Shown: positions 1 through 10,108, counted from the stretch's first letter. The stretch is 17,397 nt of DNA from Gymnopus androsaceus JB14 (GCA_009733575.1 ML770151.1:1-17397); one strand, 5' to 3'. The notes: generated by a model not told the origin, from the sequence alone. Numbers and translations are program-made.

Positions 1-760
1 AAGGGCCCACCAAAATGATTGAAATGGTACAGTACTTAAGGATCAGCAGTACAGTTGAGTGTGTTCTAAGTACTTCAACAACCTACATTATATATAAAGC
101 AAGCAAACAAAGTATGCCAATCAATAATCAAGTAGGATGTACATCAAGTAGATTGCAATGAGGAATGACATCATACTTACCATCAGTGTTTACTTCACAC
201 CACCAATAATTATGCTTCAACCAAGCTGAAGCATAGTGTGAGATAAATTATTTCTGTACCTATGCAAAATGTACTTTTTCAGACAAATATAGAAGGATGT
301 TATTTCAATAGACTGATGATTGAATGAAATTCATACTGTACCTTCTGAATTTTTGAATTTACACTGATTTCCAAAAGAATTGTTTTCAATTAAACTCTGA
401 AAACAATAATTTCAAGGCAGACTGAATGTAATGGCTATAGATTCGCTGACAGCTTAACTGTCATTCCAGTGCTTATGTAGCCTTAGTTCTTCTTCCTGCC
501 ATAGTGTTGCTCTACTCAATAGATTGGGGGGGCTGGACTAACTAACCCAAGCCTGGTTGGGCACTAAATTCTTTGAACCCCCTTGCCTGTTTCCGATGTT
601 TAACAGGACTACACAGAAAGAATTGTACGTGGTCTACCGCGTTTCTTTTGCTTCTTTCCATCAAAAGATCCACTAGACATTGAATAGATCTAGTACAGAG
701 CAGCCGTTGAAGGTGAAAGAGGTGAGATGTTGAGGCAATGGGTGTTGCGAGAGCAGAGGA
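1..760. other. AT-rich stretch, no gene seen
   Basis: No coding frame longer than chance and no splice-coherent exons are visible. Two short perfect inverted repeats occur: a 9-bp stem at 211-219/227-235 with a 7-nt loop, and a 10-bp stem at 379-388/398-407 with a 9-nt loop. They may be transposon debris, but neither has recognisable ends or target duplications. Confidence 0.5.
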
Positions 761-770
761 ATAAGCGCTT

Positions 771-987
771 GCAGATAACTGGCGCCAAAGTTATCTGCAA
801 AGTTATCTGCGTTGGCTGAATTTATCTGCACTGAGCGCGTTTGAGCTTCTGAGAAAATTCAAGACACTTTTTTATGCTTAAAATATTGTGCTGTTTTAAT
901 TTGAAAGGTAAGAAGTACACGGAGCAGTGTACAGATTGAAGTTGAGTCGACGCGGGAGATATCTGCTGCAGATAACTGCAGATAACT
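771..987. repeat. Cluster of the 10-bp motif AGTTATCTGC in both orientations
   Basis: The motif AGTTATCTGC occurs at 789-798 and 801-810, with a one-mismatch copy at 820-829. Its reverse complement GCAGATAACT occurs at 771-780, and twice in direct tandem at 968-977 and 978-987. The right block is therefore largely an inverted copy of the left block, with about 140 bp of unrelated DNA between them. This arrangement fits the subterminal or terminal repeats of a small non-autonomous DNA transposon. No clear target duplication flanks it, so the element's true ends are uncertain. Repeated binding sites for a DNA-binding protein are an alternative. Confidence 0.5.
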
Positions 988-990
988 GCC

Positions 991-1794
991 GTGGGAACCC
1001 AGAATTGTAATCGGTCACCACTAATACCGCTACCGCTACTACATACAGGGTGTCGATACCAACGCCTAGGCTATGTAATATCAAGCTAGTAAGGACAATG
1101 AGAGATTATATCATCTACCCAAACACCTTCCTCACTGCTCAGTCAGAACACCACGTTGAGTCCTCGACTCCCACCTCATTATTAGATCATCCTGTCTCTA
1201 TGAATCTGATTCTGTCCCCTCCGTGACCAGGCTCCCTTACCATTCACCGACATGAGGTAGCGGAAGCGTTATTGATAGCAGACCGACCCCAAATTCCTCG
1301 CAGGCATCCCCTCCCCTCCATCCCAGGCTCTTGATTCGAGATTCGGATGGATGGCCAGTTGACGTAGCGAGTCGAGGGTTTCGATGGTGTATTTGAATTA
1401 CTCAATCTTCGTTCCCGGTGACAGATGGAGTGTAGAGCAAGATGCGTTATGCTTATCATTGGAAGTGGCACGACTGACGGTTAATGGCTGGTTTATGTGC
1501 ACTTCTTGCACAGAAGGTCAGGTCTACCGTCTCCGGTTTGATCCCCAATCGTGCATTAATGCTTCTGTTCCCTGCTTTTTTTGAGACTGGACTGAGGCAC
1601 TTGGATTCGATGCGAAGGGGCGCGCAACTGGGAATAACTAAGCAATTTAAACGAAGTCGACGAATTTGGTGGATACGGGGCTCGGATGTTTTGGCTTTTT
1701 TTTTCTACGATTCTACGACGAACTGGGTCTTGGAATTTGGGGATGGGTGACCTGGAACGAAAGAAAGATCCACGTTGGCACACATGTCGCCGAA
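991..1794. other. Intergenic, no supportable gene
   Basis: Open frames of 60-90 codons exist on both strands (for example 1484-1750 plus, 1556-1810 minus), but they overlap one another. None shows a recognisable domain or a convincing chain of splice sites. I see nothing here that I can defend as a gene. Confidence 0.5.
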
Positions 1795-2226
1795 ATGACA
1801 GAGCGAACAAGTAGCAATATGTGCATACTGTATGTCGGAGTAGCCTGAGAAGAGAACGCTAACGCACGTACATGAACCTCATTCCTTTTCAACCTTCTCT
1901 TTGTCCCACTCTCTCATCCTGGCTTGAAGTGGATAGGTATATGTATCCAGAATACGTTCTCCCGTAGAGCCATTAATTTGATAGACGGCGCAGTACTTGG
2001 AGGGGCCATCGCCACGGTAAGGAGAGCTCCGAGGGTGAGTCCAGCTTGGAGGGTTACTTCCGAGTCCAAGCCGTTCGTTATATTTGCTGTAGTGGCTACC
2101 GTGGCAGGTGTAGGTTTGGTACTCACACTGATCAAGGTAGGTTGTTAATCGAGGATCGGAATAATTAATTACTTGTCATTATAACGCATTCTATCTTCGT
2201 AGCTCGTTAGCAGGGTTCACGCTTGA
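1795..2226 (+). CDS. Possible small single-span membrane protein, three exons
   Basis: Family not recognised. A consistent model joins 1795-1829, 1968-2136 and 2203-2226 and encodes 75 residues. The second intron (2137-2202, GTAGGT...CGTAG, 66 nt, phase 0) is the best-supported part. The first (1830-1967, GTATGT...CGTAG) is longer than other introns here, and its only good branch point (CTAAC near 1858) is far from the acceptor. An unspliced start at 1924 is an alternative. The predicted protein has a glycine/alanine-rich stretch (LIDGAVLGGAIAT), then a basic segment, then one hydrophobic span of about 20 residues (from PFVIFAVV) close to a basic C-terminus ending SRVHA. That would suit a small organellar or tail-anchored membrane protein, but this is inference. 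The minus-strand frame over the same bases looks like a shadow. Confidence 0.3.
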
Positions 2227-2531
2227 CCAACGTTCGGTATCCATCCGTCCTAACTAGCGATATAAGATGCGCGGAGGAGGAAAAGAAGAGCCGAAACTAA
2301 CTGCACTGGAAGTTAGGATTGGAATCGTGCACATTGTCACGATGTGCTGTGCATCGGAGGAGTGAGCCCGGACGAGGAATTTTGATGTGTACAAAATATT
2401 GATGGGTAGCGCAGTCCGACTATTTGATACTGGAAGAAGAAGAGTAGAACGAGGTTCTTGCGCTGCCTGGACCCGGCCCGCGCTCCGCATTCCGTCCCGT
2501 CCCGACATTCAATCATTCATGACATCACTTT

Positions 2532-2549
2532 TTCTAGCACATTCTCGAA
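2532..2549 (+). promoter_or_regulatory. Candidate heat shock element array upstream of the HSP40 gene
   Basis: Four 5-bp units in alternating orientation read TTCnn-GCAnn-TTCnn-GAA. Three are perfect HSE units and one has a single mismatch (GCA for GAA). The site lies about 150 bp before the HSP40 start codon, with a TATATATAT run at 2584-2592 between them. HSF trimers bind alternating GAA/TTC units, and HSP40 genes are classic HSF targets, so the placement makes sense. A match this short can also arise by chance. Confidence 0.45.
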
Positions 2550-2701
2550 AGACCTCCGCCATTCTTTCGCTTCATCACAAGGATATATATATGATCCACA
2601 ACAATTTCAACAATTCGTTTACTATAACTGCATTCGCATTTCCTTTTATCACACACTAAACACCAAACCTTAACACTAAACACTACTTATACGCTCAAAA
2701 C

Positions 2702-4163
2702 ATGGGCACAGATTATTACAAGCTGCTAGGAATCGACAAGAGTGCAGATGAGAATGCTATTAAGAAGGCTTATAAGAAGATGGTACGTGGGCTACTTTAC
2801 CTCCCTCTACAGCTACGCTAACATATACCGCGGCTCTTCAGGCATTAAAATGGCATCCAGATCGAAACAATGGGTCTGAGGAGGCTTCGCAAAAGTTTAA
2901 AGAGGCGAGTACTACCTTCCTTCTTCATGTTTAATGCTCTCTAACTCTTGCGTTATCTATGTAGATATCAGAAGCATTCGAAGTGCTCTCCGACAAGAAC
3001 AAACGCGCCGTATATGATGAATTCGGTGAGGCTGGGCTTAAAGGCGGTGGAGGTCCTCCGCCTGGCGCAGGCACTGGACCGAGTGGGTTCTCTGGATTCC
3101 CTGGAGGCGCATTCCCTGGTGGCGCAAAGACGTTTACATTCTCAACGGGTCCTGGAGGAGGATTCGGCAGTACTGGAGGAAGTGGATTTAACCCTACGGA
3201 TCCGGAGAAAATATTCGCGTGAGTAATGCTGTATCTCTGTACCCTTCCAATTACCGAATACTAACGCATCTATTCGTATAGACAATTCTTCGGCGCCAAC
3301 TCCCCATTCAGCATGGGGTCCGGTAGAGGCTCCGGCTCTCCGTTCGGCGGCATGGCTTTCGACGATGATGATGACGACGCTATGGATGGGACCTTCTCTT
3401 CTTTCGGGGGTATGCCTGGAGGTATGGGCGGAATGCCCAAATCTTCTCGTACTCGACCTCGGCCCTCCCGAACCTCTTCCACCACGCAACCACCCCCAGA
3501 AATAACCCGTCCACTTCCGTTATCGCTATCCGATCTCTACACAACCCCCTCAACACCTGCAGTAAAACACCTTAAAGTCTCCCGCCGTCTACTAGATGGA
3601 TCTACGGAAGAACGTATTCTTGATATTCCTATCCAGCCAGGGTGGAAGAGCGGGACGAAGGTTAGGTTTAGGGGAGCAGGGAATGAGGTTAGAGTTGCAG
3701 GTGAGTGTTTTTGGTTTCTTCTCATTCGTCTGAAATTCACTAACGCTTCCCTCTTACAGGCGAAACCCAATCCCAAGACCTCGTATTCGTCGTAGAAGAA
3801 AAACCACATCCCGTATTCACAAGAGAAGGCAACGACCTCGTTTGTCGGCTGAAGATTCCTTTAGTCGAAGCTCTCACTCACGACTCCACTACCTCCACGT
3901 CACCCTCGAAGAAATACACCATCGAAACCCTCGATTCCCGTAAACTCACCGTCCCTCTTCCGAAAGGGATAATCTCCCCAAACCAGGAGACGAAAGTGGA
4001 GGGCGAGGGGATGCCTGTTAGGAGTGGGGGGAATGCTGTTAACGCCTCGGCGAAGGGAGGGAAGAATCAGAAACGGGGTGATCTAATAGTAAGGTGGGAC
4101 GTTGTGTTCCCTGAACGGTTGACGAGTAGTCAGAAGGAGGGGTTGAGGAAGGTGCTTGGATAG
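2702..4163 (+). CDS. Type II (DNAJB/Sis1-class) HSP40 co-chaperone, five exons
   Basis: Exons 2702-2782, 2842-2904, 2965-3218, 3282-3700 and 3760-4163 give 406 residues. The J domain (about 1-73) opens with [15 protein letters not shown] and carries the HPD tripeptide at 32-34, which stimulates Hsp70 ATPase. A Gly/Phe/Met-rich region (about 75-200) holds a run of six Asp at 160-165. No zinc-finger CxxCxGxG repeats are present, which marks type II rather than DnaJ/Ydj1 type. The C-terminal substrate-binding region begins near 207 ([13 protein letters not shown]) and ends [16 protein letters not shown]. Sis1 is about 350 residues, so this copy is somewhat long, partly from a Gly/Asn/Ala/Lys-rich insert before RGDLIV. 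Introns are 59, 60, 63 and 59 nt; intron 3 has a perfect TACTAAC. Intron 2 appears to be GC-AG. The ATG sits in the context AAAACATGG. It likely works with cytosolic or nuclear Hsp70. It converges on the exonuclease gene at 4912-5875. Confidence 0.95.
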
Positions 4164-4911
4164 ATGGACAACACTGAAATACTTAAATGATGTTGTATTT
4201 GTTACTTTTTTTTACTTACTTATCTCGCATCGCATACACATTCAAACAAACGTCTCGGAAATTAAATTTATTTGTGCTTTTAGAATAATTGTTACTGTAA
4301 CATATATAATCCGGATCTATTCAATTGTAAAAGACATTATTTTTACCCACTAATATTGTCATAAGTATAAATGAGTAAGGTCCTGCTGTTTCTGGAATAG
4401 TCTTGCTGTAGTATACCTTTATGCCATGACCTACCTTTCTCCACTGAGAGACCTATACAACTGCGCCACAACAGTCTGCGATCCTTCCGTCGTCTCGCAA
4501 TGATAACCGCTTCTCAACAATACGACATACATCCGAGAGAGCACCCTATTATCATGCTATCGACTCCACAGCCTACTCTCTGCCATTGTCTACTGCTGCT
4601 ATTGCATCACTTCTCAGACCCGACGGTTCTGCTAGATGCAGATATGATATTATCACAACATCCTTTTTCACTCGGTATGATCTTTTTATTATACTGTATG
4701 TACATATAAGCTTACACATTGCCAATCGACGACCAATATTGCTACTTAGTTCTCAAGTAGGTGTTGGGATTATTGTACACTATGAACCAAGAAATCGTAT
4801 GAACTGCACTTCAATTCCAATAATCCCAATAGTTATCTCCGAAAGGATCCAACATCGAGTCCCAATTACCTTCAACCTCATCTTCAACCCATGCTCCCAT
4901 ACCATATTACT
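4164..4911. other. Convergent intergenic region between the HSP40 and exonuclease genes
   Basis: This stretch holds the 3' ends of two convergent genes. 4180-4370 is AT-rich, as expected for fungal 3' untranslated and polyadenylation sequence. An inverted repeat with perfect 12-bp arms lies at 4764-4775 and 4818-4829, separated by 42 nt. The open frames in 4500-4924 on the plus strand show no domain and appear to be chance. Confidence 0.6.
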
Positions 4912-5875
4912 CTACAGGGCATGACAGACAAAGCACATCTTTGCCTGACGTGATGGAAACGACATCACAGACAGCTTGCGCTTGCATCCCCTGCACATCC
5001 GATCTTGAGGCAAAGCCTGGTTTTTGACGAGGACCTCGAGAGGGAGGAATGCATTAGAACGATAGACGTCGCCGGTGGTTGGTTGAAAGTCAGACCACAA
5101 GGTTATATAGCGCTGGCTTTGTTCGAGGAGGGATGTTCTAATGTGGCCTCGTTGGTGGAAGACGTTGTAAATGGCCTCAATCAGCTCAACATCATGCGCG
5201 GCGTAAGAGAGATGTTTCTTTCCCATAGGACGTACGAGCCATGCACGATGGTTAACTGTAATAGGAATCATGTCAGATGTGATAGGAGAAGAGAACAAGA
5301 CTGGACATACTACTCTCTTTTGGAGACGCCGTGATACCATTCTCTCTCAGGCAGGACGCCATTCCCGCAAGCATGTGTACCTCGTTAGGCGAACGATGAC
5401 TGAAGCGAGCAATGCGGCGCTCAACATACGCAAGCTGCATATCGAGCACATTCTTCATATATACACCATACTCGTAAAAGAAAGCACAGAAATCCATTCT
5501 ACCATCAAAGACAATCTTTTGGATAGACTCGGATTCGATAAGCGCGAAGAGGCGTTTAAGCGAGCTGCTGCCTCTGGAAAAGGCGAGTACATCGATGACG
5601 ATAGTGTTCAAAGATGCAGGAGAAATCGATCGTACGCAGATGAGGGAAAGCGTGCCTCCGGAGCGACCAAGATCATGTCCTTCGCAATCCAAAGCAACAA
5701 TTCGGCAGCTGGAAAGCAAGCCATTCAATGCTTCGTCGAGTAGGTGCTCGCTGTTGCATAACATGGGAGTAGATGTGGCAGAGGGAGTGTCTGAGCGAGA
5801 ACGCCTGAGTGGTCTTGATTCGAGAACCGATGAGGGCCGACCGCGGACAGCTTGGTATCGCTGAGGTTGGTGCAT
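4912..5875 (-). CDS. DEDDy-type 3'-5' exonuclease domain protein with C-terminal Cys4 motif, two exons
   Basis: Exons (minus strand) 5875-5311 and 5255-4912 are joined by a 55-nt intron (GTATGT, branch CTGAC, TTACAG) and give 302 residues. Neither exon alone completes the fold; splicing restores it. Exo motif I is ALDCEG (D63, E65), motif II is KIVFDGRMDF (D124/D128) and motif III is YAAHD (Y206, D210), which together make a DEDDy active site of the RNase D / EXD1-like superfamily that removes 3' nucleotides with two metal ions. A basic Ser/Arg-rich leader (about 1-40) comes first. The C-terminus has CRGC...CFVC, that is C276/C279/C296/C299 (Cx2C-x16-Cx2C), likely a small zinc-binding module. 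The ATG at 5875 is the first in frame and follows a TATAAGAG sequence about 45 bp upstream, but its Kozak context is weak, so an upstream exon is possible. Substrate (RNA or DNA) is unknown. Confidence 0.87.
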
Positions 5876-6944
5876 CGAGGTCAAGTGTCGGTATTCAGCT
5901 TTGGAGAGCGTTTGGGCTCTTATAACCCACAGACAAGCTTTCGGATGCGTTCAAGGCTCAGGCAAGAAGCACAGATGTCTAGATTCGTTATATGTATAAG
6001 AATGCAGAGTGAGATATAACATCCAAGACTAAGAAGACGCATTGAACCTACCATTTCTATTAATTATAAGCTTCTGGGCGACTGCGGATCCAAAACACTT
6101 CTTCTAGACGATGGTGAAAGTTTAAAGAGAATCATTCAACACGAGAAAGAAGAACTCGGGAAAGAACTTATCACAGTTTTACTTCAACACTCCAGGTAAA
6201 TGTGCAGATACGTATTAAGTACAGCCCACCTGGATGTGAAACTTCCCATGACCGAACGTACAATAATAATCATGGAATGGAAGCCCCATGCATCGCAGTC
6301 ACGGTAGCCCTGGGTGGCGCTGAGATTACCGCCGCACAAATCATGTCTGGTTTCCATCTACAGTTGCAAAAATATTAATACTTATTCGCATATGAACGGG
6401 GCATTGATTACTACCCCGACCTACATGAACGACCGAGTACTGTGAAAAGAAGGAATTTGAAGGTAGTTTATCACACGGCAAGGTCCCGATACAATGGCAA
6501 ACGTTAATACAGCCCCAGAAAATGAGGAAAGCATGCAAGCACTGGCAATGTAGCGTCATCTAAAGATGGAAGATCAAATTAAGTACCAGAAGCCTGAGCC
6601 TAGAATGCTAGGATAAGATTCTAGTGGACTAACTTGCGCATTTCAGCACTGCGGAAAGCGTCATTGAAGAAACATAAAAGTGGGAATCAAGGCGGAGACC
6701 TGCGCTAAGAAATGGCTCAGAACGTTAACGTGTGCGAGAGATGAAGTACTAATAATTGCTTACCGTCCCAGCGAGTCATCATCAATGCACCATGTTAAAA
6801 ATCCATTGTCCTCAGTATAGTACGGCCTACAACCTACATACTTATGCCATTATCATGACTTGTCGCTTGTGCATACCACAAACACTCGAATCAAACAGGA
6901 AAAGAGAACGAAGATCAATACCGTACCATAAACCCGTTGAACCT
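5876..6944. other. Intergenic, no supportable gene
   Basis: 5876-5960 is the likely promoter of the minus-strand exonuclease gene. On the plus strand, 6019-6198 is open for 59 codons without an ATG and contains a charged stretch (DDGESLKRII, then KEELGKELI) that ends just at a possible GTAAAT donor, but nothing joins to it. The 72-codon minus frame at 6341-6559 shows no domain. I cannot defend a gene here. Confidence 0.5.
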
Positions 6945-7925
6945 TCAAAATAAGATGATGAAGCTGACAAAGTCACCAGCAACCACGACGGTGGCAACAA
7001 CGGAGGATCAGCAAATGAGCTCAAAGAGCCTTCAACATCCAACGTACACTTCCTGACTCGGATGCTTAGGTTCAACAGTCTCATGATTCGGTTCAATTCA
7101 CGGTAAAAAGAAATATAACTGCACAACCGAGCGACCTACCTTTATGTTTTAGCATCCGCCCTGCAAGTTGAGCATCCTTAATGGAAGCGATGATATTGGA
7201 GACTGAGAGCCTAAGTCGGGGAAAGCGTTTACAGCGAAGATTTTTCGTTGACGGTTGTTGGTGAATCGATTCTGGGCGAGGAGCTTACTTATTGGGCATC
7301 TGAACAAGGACTGTTAGTAAAAGTGGAAAAGTAAACTCACACAAAGGATCACCACCTTTACTCAAGTATAAACAGTAGGCAGTAAGCACTTCCGGAGGTG
7401 GCAAGAGGATATGTTTATTGAAATCCCATTGGGCGAAGGTTGAAGATCGAGTTACGCTGCCGCCTAGTCGGTTATCGTTTAGGTATCAGCGGGCAAGAAG
7501 CTGAAATTGGAAGAACGTTAATGCATGAAATCGGTAAATTGATTGTCGAGTCGACTTACTCGCAGGATTCTTGTAGATAAACAGTAAGATGATTGACGTG
7601 GTTGGAGCTGGGATCTCTTACCTGTCCCGGACCTTCGTCGTGTGCCGCCTCTGCGGCGATAAAGGCATTGAAAAGTCAAAAACAAATCGGCGACTCCAGT
7701 GTGGTTGAATCATAAATTTTGCTACTGAACGAGCTTCACAATTTCTAGTTAGATCGATCTAGCACACAAGAGGAAACTTTGAAGAATGTACAAGTTGTCG
7801 GAACAGCCCTTGTTAAAATGAAACGAGCCAATTCCGAACCCAAAGGCAGTAAAGCAATCGTACTTCCAATTATCCTCCGAAAAGTCAAAGTGCATCCATT
7901 CGAATAAGGTCAGAGGGACGTGAGC
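6945..7925 (-). pseudogene. Candidate multi-exon gene or gene remnant, family unknown
   Basis: Several minus-strand stretches read like protein and connect by fungal-type splice signals. 7925-7749 (59 codons) includes LTLFEWMHFDF and AFGFGIGSFHF. Around 7721-7622 a frame contains KIYDSTTLE, an in-frame TGA at 7678-7676, then NAFIAAEAAHDEG, ending at a GTAAGA donor (7621). 7485-7289 includes TFAQWDFNKHILLPPPEVL and AYCLYLSKGGDPL and ends at a GTAAGC donor. That donor joins, in phase across a 78-nt intron (7288-7211), to 7210-7140 (LSVSNIIASIKDAQLAGRML), which ends at a GTAGGT donor. A final hydrophobic frame (TVVVAGDFVSFIILF) stops at 6947-6945. The in-frame TGA and unclear joins suggest decay, but missed tiny exons could rescue it. 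I recognise no domain. Confidence 0.33.
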
Positions 7926-8258
7926 TCATGAAATCGTAGAATCGACAAAGGGACGATGGAAATGAAGGGCAAGCTGAGGCAGCAAAGCGGACCGGTCCGC
8001 CTTTCAAAGCTCTCGCCATCGAGCTCACATATATGTTCGCGCGTATCGAGGACGAGAAACTTGAACTGGTGGAAGAAAAATAATCTGGTGTTCGATTATG
8101 GAGCACCAGGAGGTATTTGAGGTCCGAGTTCTCCTTCTACGTCCTCTGCAGTTCAGTCTGTAGATCTGGTGCGTCGACGCCGACAAAGGGGAATGTTAGT
8201 GGGAGGGATGCTCCGTCGGGTACAGTTCTAAACCCTTGACCTCTGCGCTACATCGATT

Positions 8259-9031
8259 ATGTCCGAATCGGCGTCCACCTCGGAAATAGACTCATTCGAC
8301 GCAATCCAAGATCGACATGCGAGAATTCGGGTTGGTAGGTTGGTAATACAAGTCAAGATGGGAAGAATGGGATGAAAGGATCATATCGATCCTAACGGAT
8401 TCACGGGTTTTGGGACGACTTTCTTTCTGCTCCTCCCTCAGCAACTCGATCTCAACTTTGCGCCGATGCAGTCGACAATACTAAGAGCGAAAACATTGCT
8501 AGAGGGGTCTAGCAGGATCTTTTTTGTATTCCCTATCGTTATATTCTTCCACCGCGATGGACCTACTTCTCCAAGTGCTCCTCCTCTCCCCACGCCTACA
8601 TTCGCACGAGCAAGACCAAGACGCAAAGAACAGCACCAAGCCTCATATCCCCTCCTAACACCCCCAGCCGTAACGCACCTCATAGAAACGGTTCTAAGGT
8701 TGGGGGGTTGCAGCGTTCTTGGAATCGGGTCCTTGCCTAATTCTTGATTTGAAGCAAGAGCACGAGACAGGCTTGATCTTATCCGCCGCTACACTGTCGC
8801 TGCACGACATCTCGACGCGGCTAGTGTCTCCGCGACTCCAGAAAGGCTATTTCTCAATCAGCTAATGAGCTCTGATTCAAAGGTCGAGTCTATTGAGATA
8901 ACATTGATACCTCGTTATGGTCACTGCTTTCCAATGTAGGATATAGCGTGCAGAGCGACCGGGGGAATCTGAGATTGTTGGAGTTGTCTGCGCTGAGGGC
9001 AGTGGGTCAAGTTTGGCCTCGGCAGATTTGA
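8259..9031 (+). pseudogene. Frameshifted coding remnant, family unknown
   Basis: A plus-strand series of protein-like stretches needs frame changes. An ATG at 8259 starts MSESASTSEIDSFDAIQDRH. A shift near 8345 leads into 8347-8484 (KSRWEEWDERIISILTDSR). Another frame, open from 8466 to 8743 (proline-rich, then PAVTHLIETVLR), can be spliced in phase across 8699-8758 (60 nt) to ARDRLDLIRRYTVAARHLDA. After about 50 codons the frame shifts by one base near 8911, and the natural continuation SLWSLLSNVGYSVQ runs to a TGA at 9029-9031. The intron restores a frame that otherwise hits a TGA, which argues that a real gene once existed. The two frameshifts argue that it is broken or that the sequence has indel errors. 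It may form one gene with the next segment. No domain is recognised. Confidence 0.35.
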
Positions 9032-9071
9032 CTCAGACGACACCCATTAAGAATCCCCTCGCTCAACTTCC

Positions 9072-10108
9072 ATGTCCACACCAACACCCCGACCCCGAAA
9101 CTCGCACTCCCTCCTCACAGAATCCTCACTCCGTCCAGACTCTCTCCTCCGACACTCCTTTCACCGCCTTGAATCAAAAGGAAAGTCCCGTAGCGAGGAT
9201 ACGCATACTTCTGTGTTGATTAGTACGGGTGTTTTGGTGGGTCTCAGTGCGTTTCCATCGTATGCAGGGTGACTGACCAATTTCTCTCTTCTCATCCCAC
9301 AGGTACATGGCTTTGCATTGCATCAAAGGATTACGATGATTATGAAGAGGGACCCGGGGCATTTTGATACGTCAGTTTCCCTTTACCTCCTTCGTATGTC
9401 GCTGACCTTCCTCTTTCCCTGCTGTCTTTTGTCCCCACAATCCATGTCCCTGCCCCTCGCTACCCAAAATTCACAAATCTATGCTGCGAATCCGTGCTCC
9501 GCTTCCCTCACACAGACGCAATCGCCGGCCCTATGATCATCAGCTAGAGGTGAGTTTTGCGGTTTTACTTCCTTGGACGGCTTTCCGTTTTGTGTTTTTG
9601 AGAGGGAATGATTTGGAAGTTGGAGGGGTGGAAGGGGCTCTACCACAGCTGCTTTCAGAACGCTTTCCGTCACCGCTTCTCTTCTATCCACCTTCGCGCT
9701 CTGGTTTTGGATTCAATTTCTGCTTGAACTGGCACTGATACTGAGGAATGTTTGCTCTCTTCTTCCTCCATTTTTCCTTTCCTTCCCCTTTGCTCCTTGT
9801 ATCCCACCGCCGTCCCTCCGATACCGACACCATACCTACCCATACCCATGTATCATGCACCATGCGCTGCTCCAACACTGACACCCATTCCGCTTCCTCG
9901 TATACGGTACGCAGTACGCGAATGTCGGATACGCCATCCATTCGTCTTCCCTCTCTATTTTATTCGTGAATCACCCGTTGCAGGTGCAGTCCGTGAACTG
10001 GTAGCACCCTTTTTCACCTACCTCCCCTTACGATCAGCCTCGGATCTCGTCAACTCCCTCGCTGTTATCGTTCCGGCGGGGATTTGGGGTCTGCGCGCAG
10101 CGCGATGA
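9072..10108 (+). CDS. Possible multi-exon membrane protein gene, structure unresolved
   Basis: An ATG at 9072 opens a Ser/Arg/Pro-rich stretch (MSTPTPRPRNSHSLL) that reaches ISTGVL before a GTGGGT donor at 9237. A 66-nt intron with a CTGAC branch (9273-9277) and CCCACAG acceptor joins it in phase to VHGFALHQRITMIMKRDPGH from 9303. Farther on, a frame near 9642-9745 encodes a strongly hydrophobic segment (SLLSTFALWFWIQFLLELAL), and a third frame ends with a proline-rich stretch, then LVNSLAVIVPAGIWGLRAAR before a TGA at 10106-10108; GTTGCAG at about 9978-9984 could be its acceptor. I could not link the middle exons without a frame change near 9645 and another near 9750, so the gene is either missing exons in this reading or degraded. 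Family unknown. It may be the 3' part of the segment at 8259-9031. Confidence 0.3.

Noticed and set aside
3142..3489. A 115-codon minus-strand gene inside the HSP40
   Set aside because: It lies over the Gly/Phe-rich exons of the HSP40, is Arg/Gly-biased as expected for an antisense shadow, and has no domain.
7291..7341. Minus-strand intron GTGAGT...ACTAAC...CAG within the 6945-7925 candidate
   Set aside because: The exon reads straight through in frame (GGDPLCEFTFPLLL), while splicing to the CAG breaks the phase and splicing to AACAG would leave only a 30-nt intron.
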